Positions 54,760 to 64,000 of a DNA stretch of 64,000 nucleotides are shown piece after piece. Every line of letters starts with the position of its first letter. Position 1 is the first letter of the stretch. The DNA comes from JAVJSU01 sp040219275 (lineage in GTDB: Bacteria; Chloroflexota; Anaerolineae; Aggregatilineales; Phototrophicaceae): contig JAVJSU010000072.1 in NCBI GenBank assembly GCA_040219275.1, positions 1-64,000 of the forward strand, in the 5' to 3' direction. Below the pieces are notes generated by a model that was not told the DNA's origin, ran no database searches, and was given only the letters and a program-made list of their open reading frames with translations. A program made the translations under genes and the position numbers.

Positions 54760-56625
54760 CTAGTCCTCCGCTGGATGCAAGAGCAAAGGCTTATGCTCGA
54801 TATTGCGCGTGTAGCTACATTTGGGATACGTCGAGCAACCTACAAATGCCCCTTTGGATCCCTGTCGTTCGACCAATTCACTGCCGCACTCAGGACAAGT
54901 TTCACCAAGCGGCTTGGGCTGTGGACGGGATTTCATCTGTGTGAGCGTGTATTCCGTCGCAGATTTCAATTGCGGTTGAAACCCACGCCAGAAAGCGGAA
55001 AGCAAATCATGACGGCTCAATTCGTCGTTTGCTACCCGATCCAGTGCGGTTTCAAGACCTGCGGTATAGGCTACATCAAAGACCTGTGGAAAACGTTCCA
55101 CTACAAAATCATTGAGCTGTAGACCTGTTTCCGTTGGACACAGGTGTTTTTGCTTGAGCGCAACATAGTGCTTGCTTTTAATCACCCCGACCATAGAGGC
55201 AAAGGTAGAAGGACGACCAATCCCCAGTGTTTCTAGTTTTTGTACCAATCCCGCTTCGCTGAAGCGTACTGGTGGGCGTGTCCGGGACTCGTCAATCGGT
55301 AAATCAATGAGAGCAAGCATCTGCCCTTCTTTAAGTAGCGGCATTGTGCCACCCTCATCTTCAGCAAGATCATCTTCTTCAGGTTCTTCATAAACCCGCA
55401 GAAACCCATCGAAGATCAGTTCACGCCCCTGCGCCTTGAAAACCAGGGGAAATGGTTTATCTACTGACTTTCCAGCATGAATCAAGGCACCGGTGAGGGT
55501 GTAACGCGCCGCTGTCATCTGCGACGCGATAAACCGCTTCCAGATCAAGGTATACAATTTCGCTCCAACACCTTCTGTCTCCTCGGGCAAATGAAAAATG
55601 TCCGTTGGACGGATGGCTTCATGTGCCTCCTGGGCATTGGCAGACTTCGTTTTATAAATCGGAGCTGTGGGTGGTAAATAGGTATCTCCATAGTCACGCC
55701 CGATCAACTCACGAGCGGATGCTTGTGCCTCCCCTGCCACATGAACCGCATCGCTGCGATGATAGGTAATCAAGCCCTGCTCATAGAGCGTCTGTGCCAA
55801 CTGCATCGTTTTTTCAGGCGACAAGCCCAAGCCCTTGGATGCAGCTTGTTGAAGTGAGGATGTGGTAAAGGGAGGCAAGGGATTGCGTAATTTCAAACTC
55901 TGCGCGGCTTTGCCTGTCCAGAATGTCGCACCTGCCAGTAAGGCGACTACTTTCTCAGCCTGATCCCGTGAACTGAACTTGATATCACGCTCTTTCAGGC
56001 GATGCAAATTTGCCTCAAATTGCCTGCCTTCGACTTCCAATGACGCTTGCAAGGTCCAGTAAGTCTCAGATTGAAACGCTTCAATTTCACGTTCACGCTC
56101 GACCACCAGGCGCAAGGCAACACTCTGCACCCGTCCGGCAGACAAACGAGCATCCAGTGCCTTACACGCTAAGGGAGATACCAGATAACCCACCAGCCGA
56201 TCCACAATACGCCGTGCGCTCTGTGCTTCAACCAGTGCGACATCCAACACGCGCGGTTCGGCTAAAGCCGCTTTGACAGCTTCTTCTGTGATAGCATTAA
56301 ATGCCGCACGGTATATCGGCTTGCCGTTGAGCTTGCCAGCCAACTGTAAGAGATGCCATGCGATAGCTTCCCCTTCTCGATCTGGATCGGTTGCCAGATA
56401 GACTTCATCTGCCTCCCGCATGGCTTTCACCAACTTTTTGACCAGATTGCCTTTGCCCGGCAAGACCTGATATTGCGGACGGAAATCTGCCCCAACATCC
56501 ACGCCCAGTTCGGTTTCGGGTAAATCACGAACATGACCGCGACAGGCTTCGACCTGCCAGCTCTCACCAAGAAATTTGCTAATAGAACGGGCTTTTTTGG
56601 GCGATTCCACGATGAGCAGCTTCAT
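54760..56625 (-). CDS. topA: DNA topoisomerase I (type IA)
   Basis: A 621-residue enzyme. I start it at ATG 56625 (KLLIVESPKKARSISKFLG, TOPRIM domain; GGAGGA 8 bp upstream) rather than at 56646. DPDREGEAIAWHL is the metal-binding motif. The active-site region reads EQGLITYHRSDAVHV, with the catalytic Tyr kept but MRTDS replaced by HRSDA. QSARRIVDRLVGYLVSP and SAGRVQSVALRLVVEREREI are typical. One C-terminal zinc finger (CPECGSELVERQGSKGAFVGCSTYPKC) is present. It is shorter than chromosomal TopA (about 700-870 aa), as is usual for plasmid-borne copies. It relaxes negative supercoils and may serve transfer or replication. Confidence 0.93.
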   Translation of the reverse strand: MKLLIVESPKKARSISKFLGESWQVEACRGHVRDLPETELGVDVGADFRPQYQVLPGKGNLVKKLVKAMREADEVYLATDPDREGEAIAWHLLQLAGKLNGKPIYRAAFNAITEEAVKAALAEPRVLDVALVEAQSARRIVDRLVGYLVSPLACKALDARLSAGRVQSVALRLVVEREREIEAFQSETYWTLQASLEVEGRQFEANLHRLKERDIKFSSRDQAEKVVALLAGATFWTGKAAQSLKLRNPLPPFTTSSLQQAASKGLGLSPEKTMQLAQTLYEQGLITYHRSDAVHVAGEAQASARELIGRDYGDTYLPPTAPIYKTKSANAQEAHEAIRPTDIFHLPEETEGVGAKLYTLIWKRFIASQMTAARYTLTGALIHAGKSVDKPFPLVFKAQGRELIFDGFLRVYEEPEEDDLAEDEGGTMPLLKEGQMLALIDLPIDESRTRPPVRFSEAGLVQKLETLGIGRPSTFASMVGVIKSKHYVALKQKHLCPTETGLQLNDFVVERFPQVFDVAYTAGLETALDRVANDELSRHDLLSAFWRGFQPQLKSATEYTLTQMKSRPQPKPLGETCPECGSELVERQGSKGAFVGCSTYPKCSYTRNIEHKPLLLHPAED

Positions 56626-56649
56626 ATGTTTTGTTCCTCCAGCCATTGG

Positions 56650-56838
56650 CTAATTGCCTTTTGATTGTTGAGTTGTTTTGTCAGTACCCGTAGCAGATGG
56701 CGCACCTGACGACGATCCTGTGCTTTGTTGCGCCAGTTCGCGCTCACGCAAGACCAGCCATAAGGGCCACTCTCGAAAAGCATGAAATGCCTGCTCCTCG
56801 ATTTGTTGCCAGGGATGTACGGTATCTTTCTTTGCCAT
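56650..56838 (-). CDS. Small hypothetical protein
   Basis: A 62-residue protein. KKDTVHPWQQIEEQAFHAFREWPLWLVLRERELAQQS looks like an amphipathic helical protein, with a Ser/Gly/Thr-rich tail. It fills the space between the VirB4-type gene and topA. A competing ORF in another frame (56622-56843) has less protein-like composition. Function unknown. Confidence 0.45.
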   Translation of the reverse strand: MAKKDTVHPWQQIEEQAFHAFREWPLWLVLRERELAQQSTGSSSGAPSATGTDKTTQQSKGN

Positions 56839-56855
56839 GTCATCTCACTCTCAAT

Positions 56856-58970
56856 TCATGTTGTGGCGAAGCGTGCCAGCTCGTTTGCCGTTGTTGTGGA
56901 TCGGCAATACCAGAGTCCTTCGTCTTGTATGTCCAGTACAAAGTGGAAACGCGGTAATGCCGCGATGATGTCCCGATGTTGCTGATTGAGGTGCTGAAAT
57001 GCCGCATCCTCATGAAAGACATTCATGCCCTGTCGCTGACTGAAAACCACCCGAATCGGACTGTTTTCAAAGATCATTCGCGCCTTTGGCTCAAGGAAAA
57101 CACTCATATTTTGATCGATACTAATCAGCTTTTTTCTGCGTGTGCGGAAGGTCTTCGCCGCTTCAATCAGGAAATCCAACAGGGACGGATGGCGCATCAG
57201 TCGATAAACCTCATCCACCGCGATAATGCGTGGCTGTTCATCAATCAGGCTGTCACGACGGATGGCACTCAAGACCTGTGTGTAAGCCAGCGCCTGTAGA
57301 ATCGGATCGCTTTCTAACTCGTGGAAACTAAACACACGCGGACGAATCCAATCGCGTCCACCACGGGTCAAATCCACATTGGTGATCCCATTCAGGAAAC
57401 TCGCCCATGGACCCGAACCGGTACACAAACCCGCGATTTCATCTGCAAGATCACGCGCAATATGCCGTGTGGCATCTTTATCGCCTAAGCCAGAAAGCAC
57501 ATCACAGACCACATCACAGGTCGGGGTAATCTCCGGTGTCACCTGATCCAGTTCAGGAAAGCCACGATAGAGCTTTTCGAGCGCCTCACCCAGCAAACCA
57601 CGCTCCAGATTCTGACGCTGACCACCTGACAGAGGACGACCCAGCACCGTTTCATAAATGCGGGTGCTATGACTGACCTGTTCAATCAGCGTTGGGAACA
57701 TCACATCCTGCGGATTGAGACGGGTTGCTTTGGCACTCATCACATACCACGGCAAACCAAAAGCATCGGCGATGTGTTTGCCATGCCCCATCGGTTCGAG
57801 TAGATCGAATGGAATGCCATTCTCAGCGAATTCACGGGTCAGATAGCAGTTGTTGGCGAAAGTCTTTCCGAAACCCGATGTACCCACCCAGATTTCATGA
57901 GTCGCCCGTTTATCACGCCATGAATCATGGAAAACAGGATAAGACGCACCCACTGCTTCTCCACGCAACACACCCTCCGTAGCGGACAATTTGCGATAGC
58001 CTAAGGGTGAGAGCATCAATGCCAATTCACGCGACACCACCGGCCAGGTCGTATCCGGCAAGGCAATTTGTTTGCTACTTTTGGCAGCGAAAAAACCTAG
58101 ACTACGTGCCAGCAACTCCCCTACTTCATGGCGTAAGCTGAACCAGGCTTTGGTCTCATGCACCACTGCCTGCACCCGCTCGCGCAGGGTTTCCAGATCA
58201 TCTGCCGCAATCGCAATGCTCAATTGCACCAGATGTAGTGCATCACCGGCATTGATTTCTTGAAGTGCTTTGCGACAGTCCGTAATGCGCTGCACACTAC
58301 GACTGTCCTCACCACTTGCACCCGACAGATGTACCTCGTAGGCTTGAATGATGCCTTCCAGCGCATCAATCGCACTGTTACGTTCATAGGTCTTCGGGAT
58401 ATCCACCGACAAAGCCAGTGGGAAATTCAAGCGCAACAGCGGCGGCAATGGACGAAAGAAATTCCATGTAGATGGTGCGAACTCATAACTGTTGAGTAAT
58501 GCCCATAACGGACGACCACCAGGACGACCCACCGGAGCCAGATGCCAGAATGGTGTGTCCCGAATCTCATATTGACCCTCAAATAAAGCAGGCCACGCGC
58601 CTTCGATCACAGACGTATCAAATGACGACCCCATGCCGCCTGCCAGCGCCCGTGGATTTTGATCACTCCAGACCGCCATCCCACATAAGGCACGCTGATA
58701 TTCCGCGCTATCATCCAACTGCTCGTAGTAACGTCGATATTCCATCAGCAGTTGTGCGCGTTGCGGATCATCCGTCTCTTTTGCTGTCCGGCTGAGTTTG
58801 TTGATCTTCTCATCGAGCGTGGCAGGCATCTGCCAGCAGATAAAACGGGCAGGACTGTTCAATGTGCGTAACCAGGTGGCAAAACGTGCCTGCAACGATG
58901 CAACCCCTTCTTCGGTGGCATGGAGCATGATGTCAAAGGGTTCAATCAGAAAGGTGTGTACCTTAGTCAT
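56856..58970 (-). CDS. virB4: VirB4/TraC-type conjugation ATPase
   Basis: A 704-residue ATPase. Start at ATG 58970 (GGAGGG upstream), overlapping the previous stop by 8 bp; the frame continues upstream only into that gene. Walker A is EIWVGTSGFGKTFANN (about residue 367). Walker B is PRIIAVDEVYRLMRHPS (about 583), followed by TRRKKLISIDQNMSVFL and FSQRQGMNVFHED. The N-terminal 330 residues form the membrane-associated part found in VirB4 proteins. It powers pilus assembly and DNA passage through the type IV channel. It lies between the small membrane protein (58963) and the topoisomerase in one minus-strand operon. Confidence 0.88.
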   Translation of the reverse strand: MTKVHTFLIEPFDIMLHATEEGVASLQARFATWLRTLNSPARFICWQMPATLDEKINKLSRTAKETDDPQRAQLLMEYRRYYEQLDDSAEYQRALCGMAVWSDQNPRALAGGMGSSFDTSVIEGAWPALFEGQYEIRDTPFWHLAPVGRPGGRPLWALLNSYEFAPSTWNFFRPLPPLLRLNFPLALSVDIPKTYERNSAIDALEGIIQAYEVHLSGASGEDSRSVQRITDCRKALQEINAGDALHLVQLSIAIAADDLETLRERVQAVVHETKAWFSLRHEVGELLARSLGFFAAKSSKQIALPDTTWPVVSRELALMLSPLGYRKLSATEGVLRGEAVGASYPVFHDSWRDKRATHEIWVGTSGFGKTFANNCYLTREFAENGIPFDLLEPMGHGKHIADAFGLPWYVMSAKATRLNPQDVMFPTLIEQVSHSTRIYETVLGRPLSGGQRQNLERGLLGEALEKLYRGFPELDQVTPEITPTCDVVCDVLSGLGDKDATRHIARDLADEIAGLCTGSGPWASFLNGITNVDLTRGGRDWIRPRVFSFHELESDPILQALAYTQVLSAIRRDSLIDEQPRIIAVDEVYRLMRHPSLLDFLIEAAKTFRTRRKKLISIDQNMSVFLEPKARMIFENSPIRVVFSQRQGMNVFHEDAAFQHLNQQHRDIIAALPRFHFVLDIQDEGLWYCRSTTTANELARFATT

Positions 58971-59430
58971 ATAAGCCCTCCTTGAGGGGTGCATCGACAA
59001 ACACCAGACCATCTTCCTCACCCGCATAAGCGAAGGTAATCCACTCCCGCAAATCAATGTCAATGTTGCCGGTGGGTGGCACAAATACCCGCGCCCCATC
59101 CAGACGTACCAGTTCGGTAGGCAAATCCAGTATTTCGGTTAATTGACCCAGAGGACTGCGTGGAAAACGCACAGCGACCAAGAGCAAGGTGCCGCGCAAG
59201 CGATAGACCAGACGATTCCACAGCGGAATACCACCACGCAGTCCGGTTAGAATCACAATCGCCAGCGCAGTGATTACTGCTACCGGAATCGCCCAACCGG
59301 TGAGTACCAGATTGAAGATCGTATACGTTAGACCACCGCCAACACCTGCCAGCAACAGCCGCTTGAATGGAATACCAAACAAGCCTTTTTCGTCACGTAA
59401 CAGCACATGAGATTTGAAGTCTGCCGCCAA
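58963..59430 (-). CDS. VirB3/PrgI-like membrane protein
   Basis: A 155-residue protein with two adjacent transmembrane helices (LLLAGVGGGLTYTIFNLVL; AIPVAVITALAIVILTGL, about residues 25-66) near the N-terminus and a soluble C-terminal domain (ILDLPTELVRLDGARVF). Size, topology and position directly before a VirB4 ATPase match the VirB3/PrgI component of type IV secretion systems. It would sit in the inner membrane and recruit the ATPase. Ends in an 8-bp overlap with the VirB4 gene. Confidence 0.65.
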   Translation of the reverse strand: MAADFKSHVLLRDEKGLFGIPFKRLLLAGVGGGLTYTIFNLVLTGWAIPVAVITALAIVILTGLRGGIPLWNRLVYRLRGTLLLVAVRFPRSPLGQLTEILDLPTELVRLDGARVFVPPTGNIDIDLREWITFAYAGEEDGLVFVDAPLKEGLYD

Positions 59431-59546
59431 ATTTCATGTCTCCTTTTTGATCTAAGTCATAAGGTGAGGGCATCACAGGTGTGATGTTGCCCTACTGCGA
59501 CGCGCCTCACCCATCGAACGAAACGGTTCTATCCTGAGATAGAGGA

Positions 59547-59786
59547 CTAAGGGAAAGTGATGAGCGTGGTGACGCTGGAGGCGAAGATGACGAAGAGCAA
59601 ACCCACAACCACCTGATTGGCAGCTTTAGGATTATCCTTCTTCCAGTCCCCCACGATGGGCCATGAAGAACCCATATACATCACCCCTAGACCGATGAAG
59701 CCTATAACGGCGATCAACGGTGCGATGGTCTGTGCAGCGACCTGCACATCCCCAAAAAACTGTTCTATTGCGGTTGACAAATCCAA
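59547..59786 (-). CDS. VirB2/TrbC-like pilin or small membrane protein
   Basis: A 79-residue protein with two hydrophobic segments (IAPLIAVIGFIGLGVMYMG and QVVVGLLFVIFASSVTTLIT) joined by a short Trp/Lys/Asp-rich loop. This matches the VirB2/TrbC pilin plan, although no cleaved signal peptide is obvious. The start is TTG 59786 with a strong AGGAGG site. It is the first gene of the VirB3-VirB4 operon, as in many transfer regions. Confidence 0.65.
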   Translation of the reverse strand: MDLSTAIEQFFGDVQVAAQTIAPLIAVIGFIGLGVMYMGSSWPIVGDWKKDNPKAANQVVVGLLFVIFASSVTTLITFP

Positions 59787-60113
59787 CGAAATTCCTCCTC
59801 GATATCGAGTGTTTCAGGAGATGAACGATTTATCAGGTTTCAAATAGCAGACAGGTCCTCTCGTCGTGCGCCATGACGCTGTATTTTCAGAGTGTGGGGT
59901 CATCCGGCACTTCGCAGAGAACCTCATCGCTACTGTCTTTCCTGACACTTTCAGCGTATCAAAATGACGTGGCTCAACCGTGCGAGGATTTCAGTTTTCG
60001 GCTGTAAAATTTCATTCGGGCAATGAAAAATTTCGGAGATCAACATCCAATTAAAAAGCCCCCTGCTTCATTCCAGAAACAAGGGGGCTTTATATTGCAA
60101 CACGGGATGTCGT
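59787..60113. other. Intergenic region between two transfer operons
   Basis: 327 bp with no gene. It holds the terminator at 60052-60093, an inverted repeat AAATTTCATT/AATGAAAAATTT near 60005-60036, and, on the minus strand, the region expected to carry the promoter of the pilin-VirB4 operon. No clear promoter hexamers were assigned. Confidence 0.5.
60052..60093 (-). terminator. Rho-independent terminator
   Basis: AAAGCCCCCT pairs perfectly with AGGGGGCTTT across a 16-nt loop, with TTTTT on the minus strand. It closes the gene at 60114-61811. Confidence 0.88.
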
Positions 60114-61811
60114 CTAACGTGTCAATTGAATCGCAAAGCGATAACTTCCCACCTGAAGTGCTCCAAATGGCTCACCGCCCCAGTACCACACTAATGTCAA
60201 ATCAACCGCTTGTTCGGGCTGTAAGGTAAAGGGCTGTAAACCTTCTGCGGGATTGCGCGGTCCGGGTGGATCAGGTGCATAGCCGAGAGCTAACCAGATG
60301 TCATCTTGCGTTAAAGTAATGGGTGTCACCTGACCGTTATAAATCCGCAGTTGCGTGGTGATCTGACCCTCCAAACTGCTGACACTGACCAGACGCACAT
60401 CCACGCCACCATAATCCAGATCCACTTCTGGCATTTCTAGTGCGAAGCGAAAAGAGACTGTCCCACCGCGACCATCCGAGATCAGCAAACGCCCACCCGT
60501 AAAGCCAACAGGCACGAGATAGTCCATCGAAACAGGTATCTGTGCCAGTGCCGGAATGTCGATGGGCAAGCCGCCATATGAAACATCCTCTTGTCTGTTG
60601 ATAGCCGGTAAGTAGACCTGTCCGCCATCATCCAGCAACTCCAGCCGCCACGACCCGGTATCGACTGCCCTTTCACCCGCAATAACATCAAAGTCAAATG
60701 TCAGAGATTGCTGACCAGAATTCCCCTCATCACGGGCGGATACCTGTCGCAACAGTACGCTCCCCGCATCACCCAATGTCAAACTCGAACCGACCTCACC
60801 ATCCTGCACAAGTCCGCTCAAACCAAGCACTTCACCGCTCCGTGAGAGTTCCTGTTCCGGCGGATAACTGGCGGTCACCAAGGTGCGCGTGCCTGTCGGC
60901 AAACCATCGCCATCGGTTTCACCAATCAAAAGCAGAACGAGTCCGGGTCCTACCTGACGGAAAATGCGCGTATCACTCCGCAGTACCTCGCTTTTTGCCG
61001 CAAATTCATAGCGCAAAATTGCGCCGGTATTCATGGTCAGATTGAAAACAGCACCCTCGCGCATTGCACTGAATAACTCAGCATTATCCTCCGACCATGG
61101 AATGCCAATCACCGGACGTACCGACATGCCATTCACGAACGAGGCAATATCGGGATTCGGGTCAAAGTTCCACTGCGCCGCCCGGACTTCGCGTCGTTGT
61201 ACCACCCAGACACGTGGCGCACCCCCATCGGCTAAAACCACCTGTAAATTGACGGGATAAGCTACTGCCCGATCTGCGTCACCATCGGTGATCACATCAT
61301 CCTGAGCTTCAAGCGCAAGGGGTGTGGGTGTTGGACTGACTTCAGGCGTGGGTGTTATGGAAGCCTCAACTGTCCCTTCTATCTCCATCTCCCCAGATCC
61401 CCCACCACCGCTGAGGCGCAACAACATGAAAGCGACAAAAACAACGAGCAGCGCCCCTATTGCCAGCTTCATTTTAGGCGATGTTTGACCGCTACCCGCT
61501 TCCAGCCGATGATCCCCTAAATCAGGCATCTCATTGTCACGAGCGGCATCCTGCACCCGTTGGGGTGTGCGTGCCCAACGAGAACCCACCGGGACTAAGG
61601 CAGAATCCCTATATCGCTCCAACAACTCCGCCGCCACCCGTCGTTCCAGATCATCCGAACCAATCGCTCCAGCATTACGCACTTCCCGATCATAAGCCGA
61701 CCGATAGGCACGCTGACGCTCAGTGGGCACCAACTCCCACAATGCTTGTAATTCTGCCAGAGAAAGTGCCTTTAGTTCGTCTATACGCTTATACTGCAAT
61801 TTCTCAATCAC
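60114..61811 (-). CDS. Membrane-anchored protein of the transfer region
   Basis: A 565-residue protein. I take GTG 61811 (GGAGG 8 bp upstream), overlapping the previous gene; TTG 61826 is less likely. The first 110 residues are cytoplasmic and helical (LSLAELQALWELV, LERRVAAELLERY). One transmembrane helix follows (MKLAIGALLVVFVAFMLLRL, about 113-132), then a Gly/Glu and TPTPEVSPTPTP linker and a large external beta-rich domain (LNMTMNTG-like strands, VLLLIGETDGDGLP, TLVWYWGG). Bitopic layout and position after a VirB6-like gene suggest a VirB8/VirB10-type or cell-surface component, but no sequence signature confirms this. Confidence 0.6.
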   Translation of the reverse strand: MIEKLQYKRIDELKALSLAELQALWELVPTERQRAYRSAYDREVRNAGAIGSDDLERRVAAELLERYRDSALVPVGSRWARTPQRVQDAARDNEMPDLGDHRLEAGSGQTSPKMKLAIGALLVVFVAFMLLRLSGGGGSGEMEIEGTVEASITPTPEVSPTPTPLALEAQDDVITDGDADRAVAYPVNLQVVLADGGAPRVWVVQRREVRAAQWNFDPNPDIASFVNGMSVRPVIGIPWSEDNAELFSAMREGAVFNLTMNTGAILRYEFAAKSEVLRSDTRIFRQVGPGLVLLLIGETDGDGLPTGTRTLVTASYPPEQELSRSGEVLGLSGLVQDGEVGSSLTLGDAGSVLLRQVSARDEGNSGQQSLTFDFDVIAGERAVDTGSWRLELLDDGGQVYLPAINRQEDVSYGGLPIDIPALAQIPVSMDYLVPVGFTGGRLLISDGRGGTVSFRFALEMPEVDLDYGGVDVRLVSVSSLEGQITTQLRIYNGQVTPITLTQDDIWLALGYAPDPPGPRNPAEGLQPFTLQPEQAVDLTLVWYWGGEPFGALQVGSYRFAIQLTR

Positions 61812-64000
61812 CCTGACCGCCTCCAATCACATTGCCGCTACCACCCAGTGAGGATTGTTTTTTCATCGCCGTCTCGTATTCATCATTCTTCGTCGCGGCT
61901 GACTGCACATTGACCTGTATGTTGGGATCAACCGTGATTGTCGGCTCTACCTTCACCTGTGCTGACGATTGTTCGGAGGGTACGCGCATAGCACCATAAG
62001 CAGTGATCTCCGGTGGCAACATTCTGGCACTGTGTTCTAATCCATCGACCTGATCGCGTGCCTTGAGCCATGAAACATTCTGGCTGGTCTGCACCTGCTT
62101 ATCCAGTAGTTCACGGGTTTGAGGCTGCATCTTACCTTCCGGTGAAGATTGGACTTCGCGCACCACCTGTTCGGTTTGCTGCGGGCTTAATCCCATACGG
62201 AGTGCCTGATCAACAAACAAGCCAAAACGCGCCAGATCACGCTGAATGGCTGAACCTGTGCCATCCTGCGGCTGGATGCCCATCACCTGCGCCAAACGTT
62301 CGCCGACCTGCAAGTGATTGATTCCATCGCTCGTCGCTTGACCTGTTTGCTGACGTTCGGCTTGCTCCTGTCCCACCACATCTGCCATGACACCCGCTAC
62401 ATCCGCTGTACCTGAAACCCGCAACTGCCCGACCATCATTTGCATCTGTGCCGCCCGTGCCAATAAATCCGCACTGGCTTCCAGACGGGCAGCCACCTGT
62501 CCTAAATGGCTACTCTCACTGTCCTTGTTACTATCCTCATCAAGCAGCGCCGCCATCGGGGAGCTAATGCCCGTATTGGAACGCATCACATCCGAGAGAT
62601 GTTGTTCCATCTCCTCGCCCTGCATCTCCGCCGCATGGTCACTGCGTTGCTGACGACGTTCTTCTTGCAGATTATCTTCGCTATCCGTCGTTGGCATGGG
62701 TGACACTGAAGTCACCGGTGTAAACGTACCCATCCTACGACGTGAGGATGGGCTTATCGGCAACATCTCCCCGTTTTCATCCTCAATGAATTCGGGATCA
62801 AGACCAGCGCGATTACGACGAGTTGCACCACGGGGAACCGTCCATTGATCCAGACCCTCACCTACTGCCGGAACCAGCATCGGACGACCGACGACCCGAC
62901 CCTGTTCATCGTATTCAGCGTTATCGGGATGGCGATCTGTGAGCAACTTCGCACCCACGATTGGACCCGTCACACGCCCGATCAAGGGCACATTCCCGAC
63001 CACCTGACGGGTGATACTGCCTTCGGTAAATTGTTCTGCCGCTTCACCCAGTGAGGTATTGCGAACGCCGGGCAGATAGGCCAGCGTCCGGGCCGCACCA
63101 CTTAAAGTGCGTGAACCCCCAAAACCGACACCTGCCGCCTGTGAAAGCGTTGCACCACTGCGAAGAGCCGTCATACCTGCCATCGCACCGGAACCCATAC
63201 TGACTGTCGCGGCAGTTGCCATCGCACCTGCTCCTGCTGTGGCAATAGCTGCTGTTCCTGGACTGAGCATAACGCCACCGCTTGCTTGACCCATCGCATT
63301 GAACAAACGGTTTAGGCTGTTCCAGACGGCTTTGACCCCTGACCACAGCACAATCAACATGAAAATCAGGCAGATTAAGCCGATGCCCAGCACAACCATG
63401 CCATTACCAGCGGCTGTGCCTGCCAGAAAGAAAGCCACCACCAGTGACTGCACCATGGCAATCACCACTGTTTGCACAATCAGTTCAATCCACTGGTCAA
63501 TGATGGATTTGGCAATCACTTCCGTTTTCTTGAAGAAAGCAAAGAGAATCGCCATGCTGAACGACAGAAAGGTGATACCCATTGCAATTGTAATCAGCAG
63601 ATAGACCAGCTGCTCCACCACGCCAAAGATCACCAGCGGCCAGGCGGTCAGCATCCGCGCATGGGATGCCGTTCCCATCGAGATAGCCGCCGCCCGTTCC
63701 CCATCATCCATATCATCAAAATAATAAGGTGAGACGGTCACATCAAAGTAGGACTCATCAAAGAACCATTCCTGTGGCACACCGCTGATATAGTTGCCTG
63801 TGAAGGGATGTAAGAGATGTGCGGGGCATCCTGGCGAGTACAGAGGATATGGAAAGCCCATCACATCGGGACCATCTGCCCGCAGATAAGCCAATGCAAC
63901 ATCTAAGCCATCAATCGCGCCAGCACCCGTCGCTCCTGGTAGATACACACCCAGATAATCACAGAGCGGACCCAGTGCCAGATCAGTAGATTGCACCTGA
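61804..64000 (-). CDS. VirB6/TrbL-like channel protein (N-terminus outside window)
   Basis: At least 730 residues; the frame is open to the window edge, so the GTG at 63996 may not be the start. Several hydrophobic helices lie between about residues 115 and 225 (WPLVIFGVVEQLVYLLITIAMGI, FSMAILFAFF, VIAMVQSLVVAFFLAG, MVVLGIGLICLIFMLIVLW), followed by a Gly/Ala-rich part (AAIATAGAGAMATAATV). A long soluble Gln/Ser-rich C-terminus follows, ending in GSGNVIGGGQGD. Polytopic core plus long soluble tail fits VirB6/TrbL proteins of type IV systems, which form part of the inner-membrane channel. It overlaps the next gene by 8 bp. Confidence 0.7.
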   Translation of the reverse strand, partial: QVQSTDLALGPLCDYLGVYLPGATGAGAIDGLDVALAYLRADGPDVMGFPYPLYSPGCPAHLLHPFTGNYISGVPQEWFFDESYFDVTVSPYYFDDMDDGERAAAISMGTASHARMLTAWPLVIFGVVEQLVYLLITIAMGITFLSFSMAILFAFFKKTEVIAKSIIDQWIELIVQTVVIAMVQSLVVAFFLAGTAAGNGMVVLGIGLICLIFMLIVLWSGVKAVWNSLNRLFNAMGQASGGVMLSPGTAAIATAGAGAMATAATVSMGSGAMAGMTALRSGATLSQAAGVGFGGSRTLSGAARTLAYLPGVRNTSLGEAAEQFTEGSITRQVVGNVPLIGRVTGPIVGAKLLTDRHPDNAEYDEQGRVVGRPMLVPAVGEGLDQWTVPRGATRRNRAGLDPEFIEDENGEMLPISPSSRRRMGTFTPVTSVSPMPTTDSEDNLQEERRQQRSDHAAEMQGEEMEQHLSDVMRSNTGISSPMAALLDEDSNKDSESSHLGQVAARLEASADLLARAAQMQMMVGQLRVSGTADVAGVMADVVGQEQAERQQTGQATSDGINHLQVGERLAQVMGIQPQDGTGSAIQRDLARFGLFVDQALRMGLSPQQTEQVVREVQSSPEGKMQPQTRELLDKQVQTSQNVSWLKARDQVDGLEHSARMLPPEITAYGAMRVPSEQSSAQVKVEPTITVDPNIQVNVQSAATKNDEYETAMKKQSSLGGSGNVIGGGQGD

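Overview
The window reads as part of a large conjugative element (an integrative conjugative element or conjugative plasmid) from a bacterium of the Chloroflexota, probably near the Anaerolineae. The lineage call is inference. It rests on the style of the membrane-anchored proteins (Thr/Pro-rich linkers of repeated TPTP or TATPIPT units behind a single transmembrane segment), the moderate GC content and the PRTRC-type gene cassette. No rRNA or tRNA gene was seen to confirm it.

Region by region. (1) 1-7669 (+): DNA-processing genes, namely an RNase HI-SLOG fusion (cut by the window start), a hypothetical protein, a large DNA methyltransferase-SNF2 helicase fusion and a primase-like protein. 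(2) 7680-13701: a PRTRC-type cassette (protein C, E2-like protein B, E1-like ThiF), with a methyltransferase gene, a SRPBCC gene and an IS3-family insertion sequence lodged in it on the opposite strand. Seven 18-bp iterons lie at 10993-11398. (3) 13702-20399: a compact Tn7-like transposon (tnsA, tnsB, tnsC, tniQ) with 16-bp perfect terminal inverted repeats. It sits inside the thiF gene of the cassette and carries its own intact thiF-family gene next to its left end. (4) 20400-23943: the thiF 3' remnant, a PP-loop (PAPS reductase-like) gene, two hypothetical genes and ssb. (5) 23997-26590: about 2.6 kb with no host gene, packed with cloverleaf-like hairpin modules and two 131-bp near-identical structured repeats that flank an IS110-family recombinase. 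(6) 26593-45609 (-): a defence island. Its core is a DISARM-like operon (DUF1998 helicase-nuclease, SNF2 helicase, Eco57I-type adenine methylase), followed by a membrane HEAT-repeat protein, two unrecognised proteins, an HNH pair and an Mrr_N-NERD-UvrD helicase. (7) 45858-64000: the conjugation region, with a ribbon-helix-helix protein, relaxase, VirD4-type coupling protein and HU-like protein on the + strand. The - strand has two acidic repeat proteins, topoisomerase I, VirB4-type ATPase, a small VirB3/PrgI-like membrane protein, a pilin-like protein and a VirB6-like channel protein that runs off the window.

How the parts work together (inference): the conjugation genes move the element, and the primase, helicase, SSB, topoisomerase and iterons support its replication or maintenance. 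The PRTRC cassette encodes a ubiquitin-like (E1/E2-like) pair of unknown purpose typical of such elements. The defence island protects the host or the element. The most striking feature is the Tn7-like transposon, which disrupts an E1-like gene and brings a divergent replacement copy. The array of folded intergenic modules is the second candidate for something undescribed.
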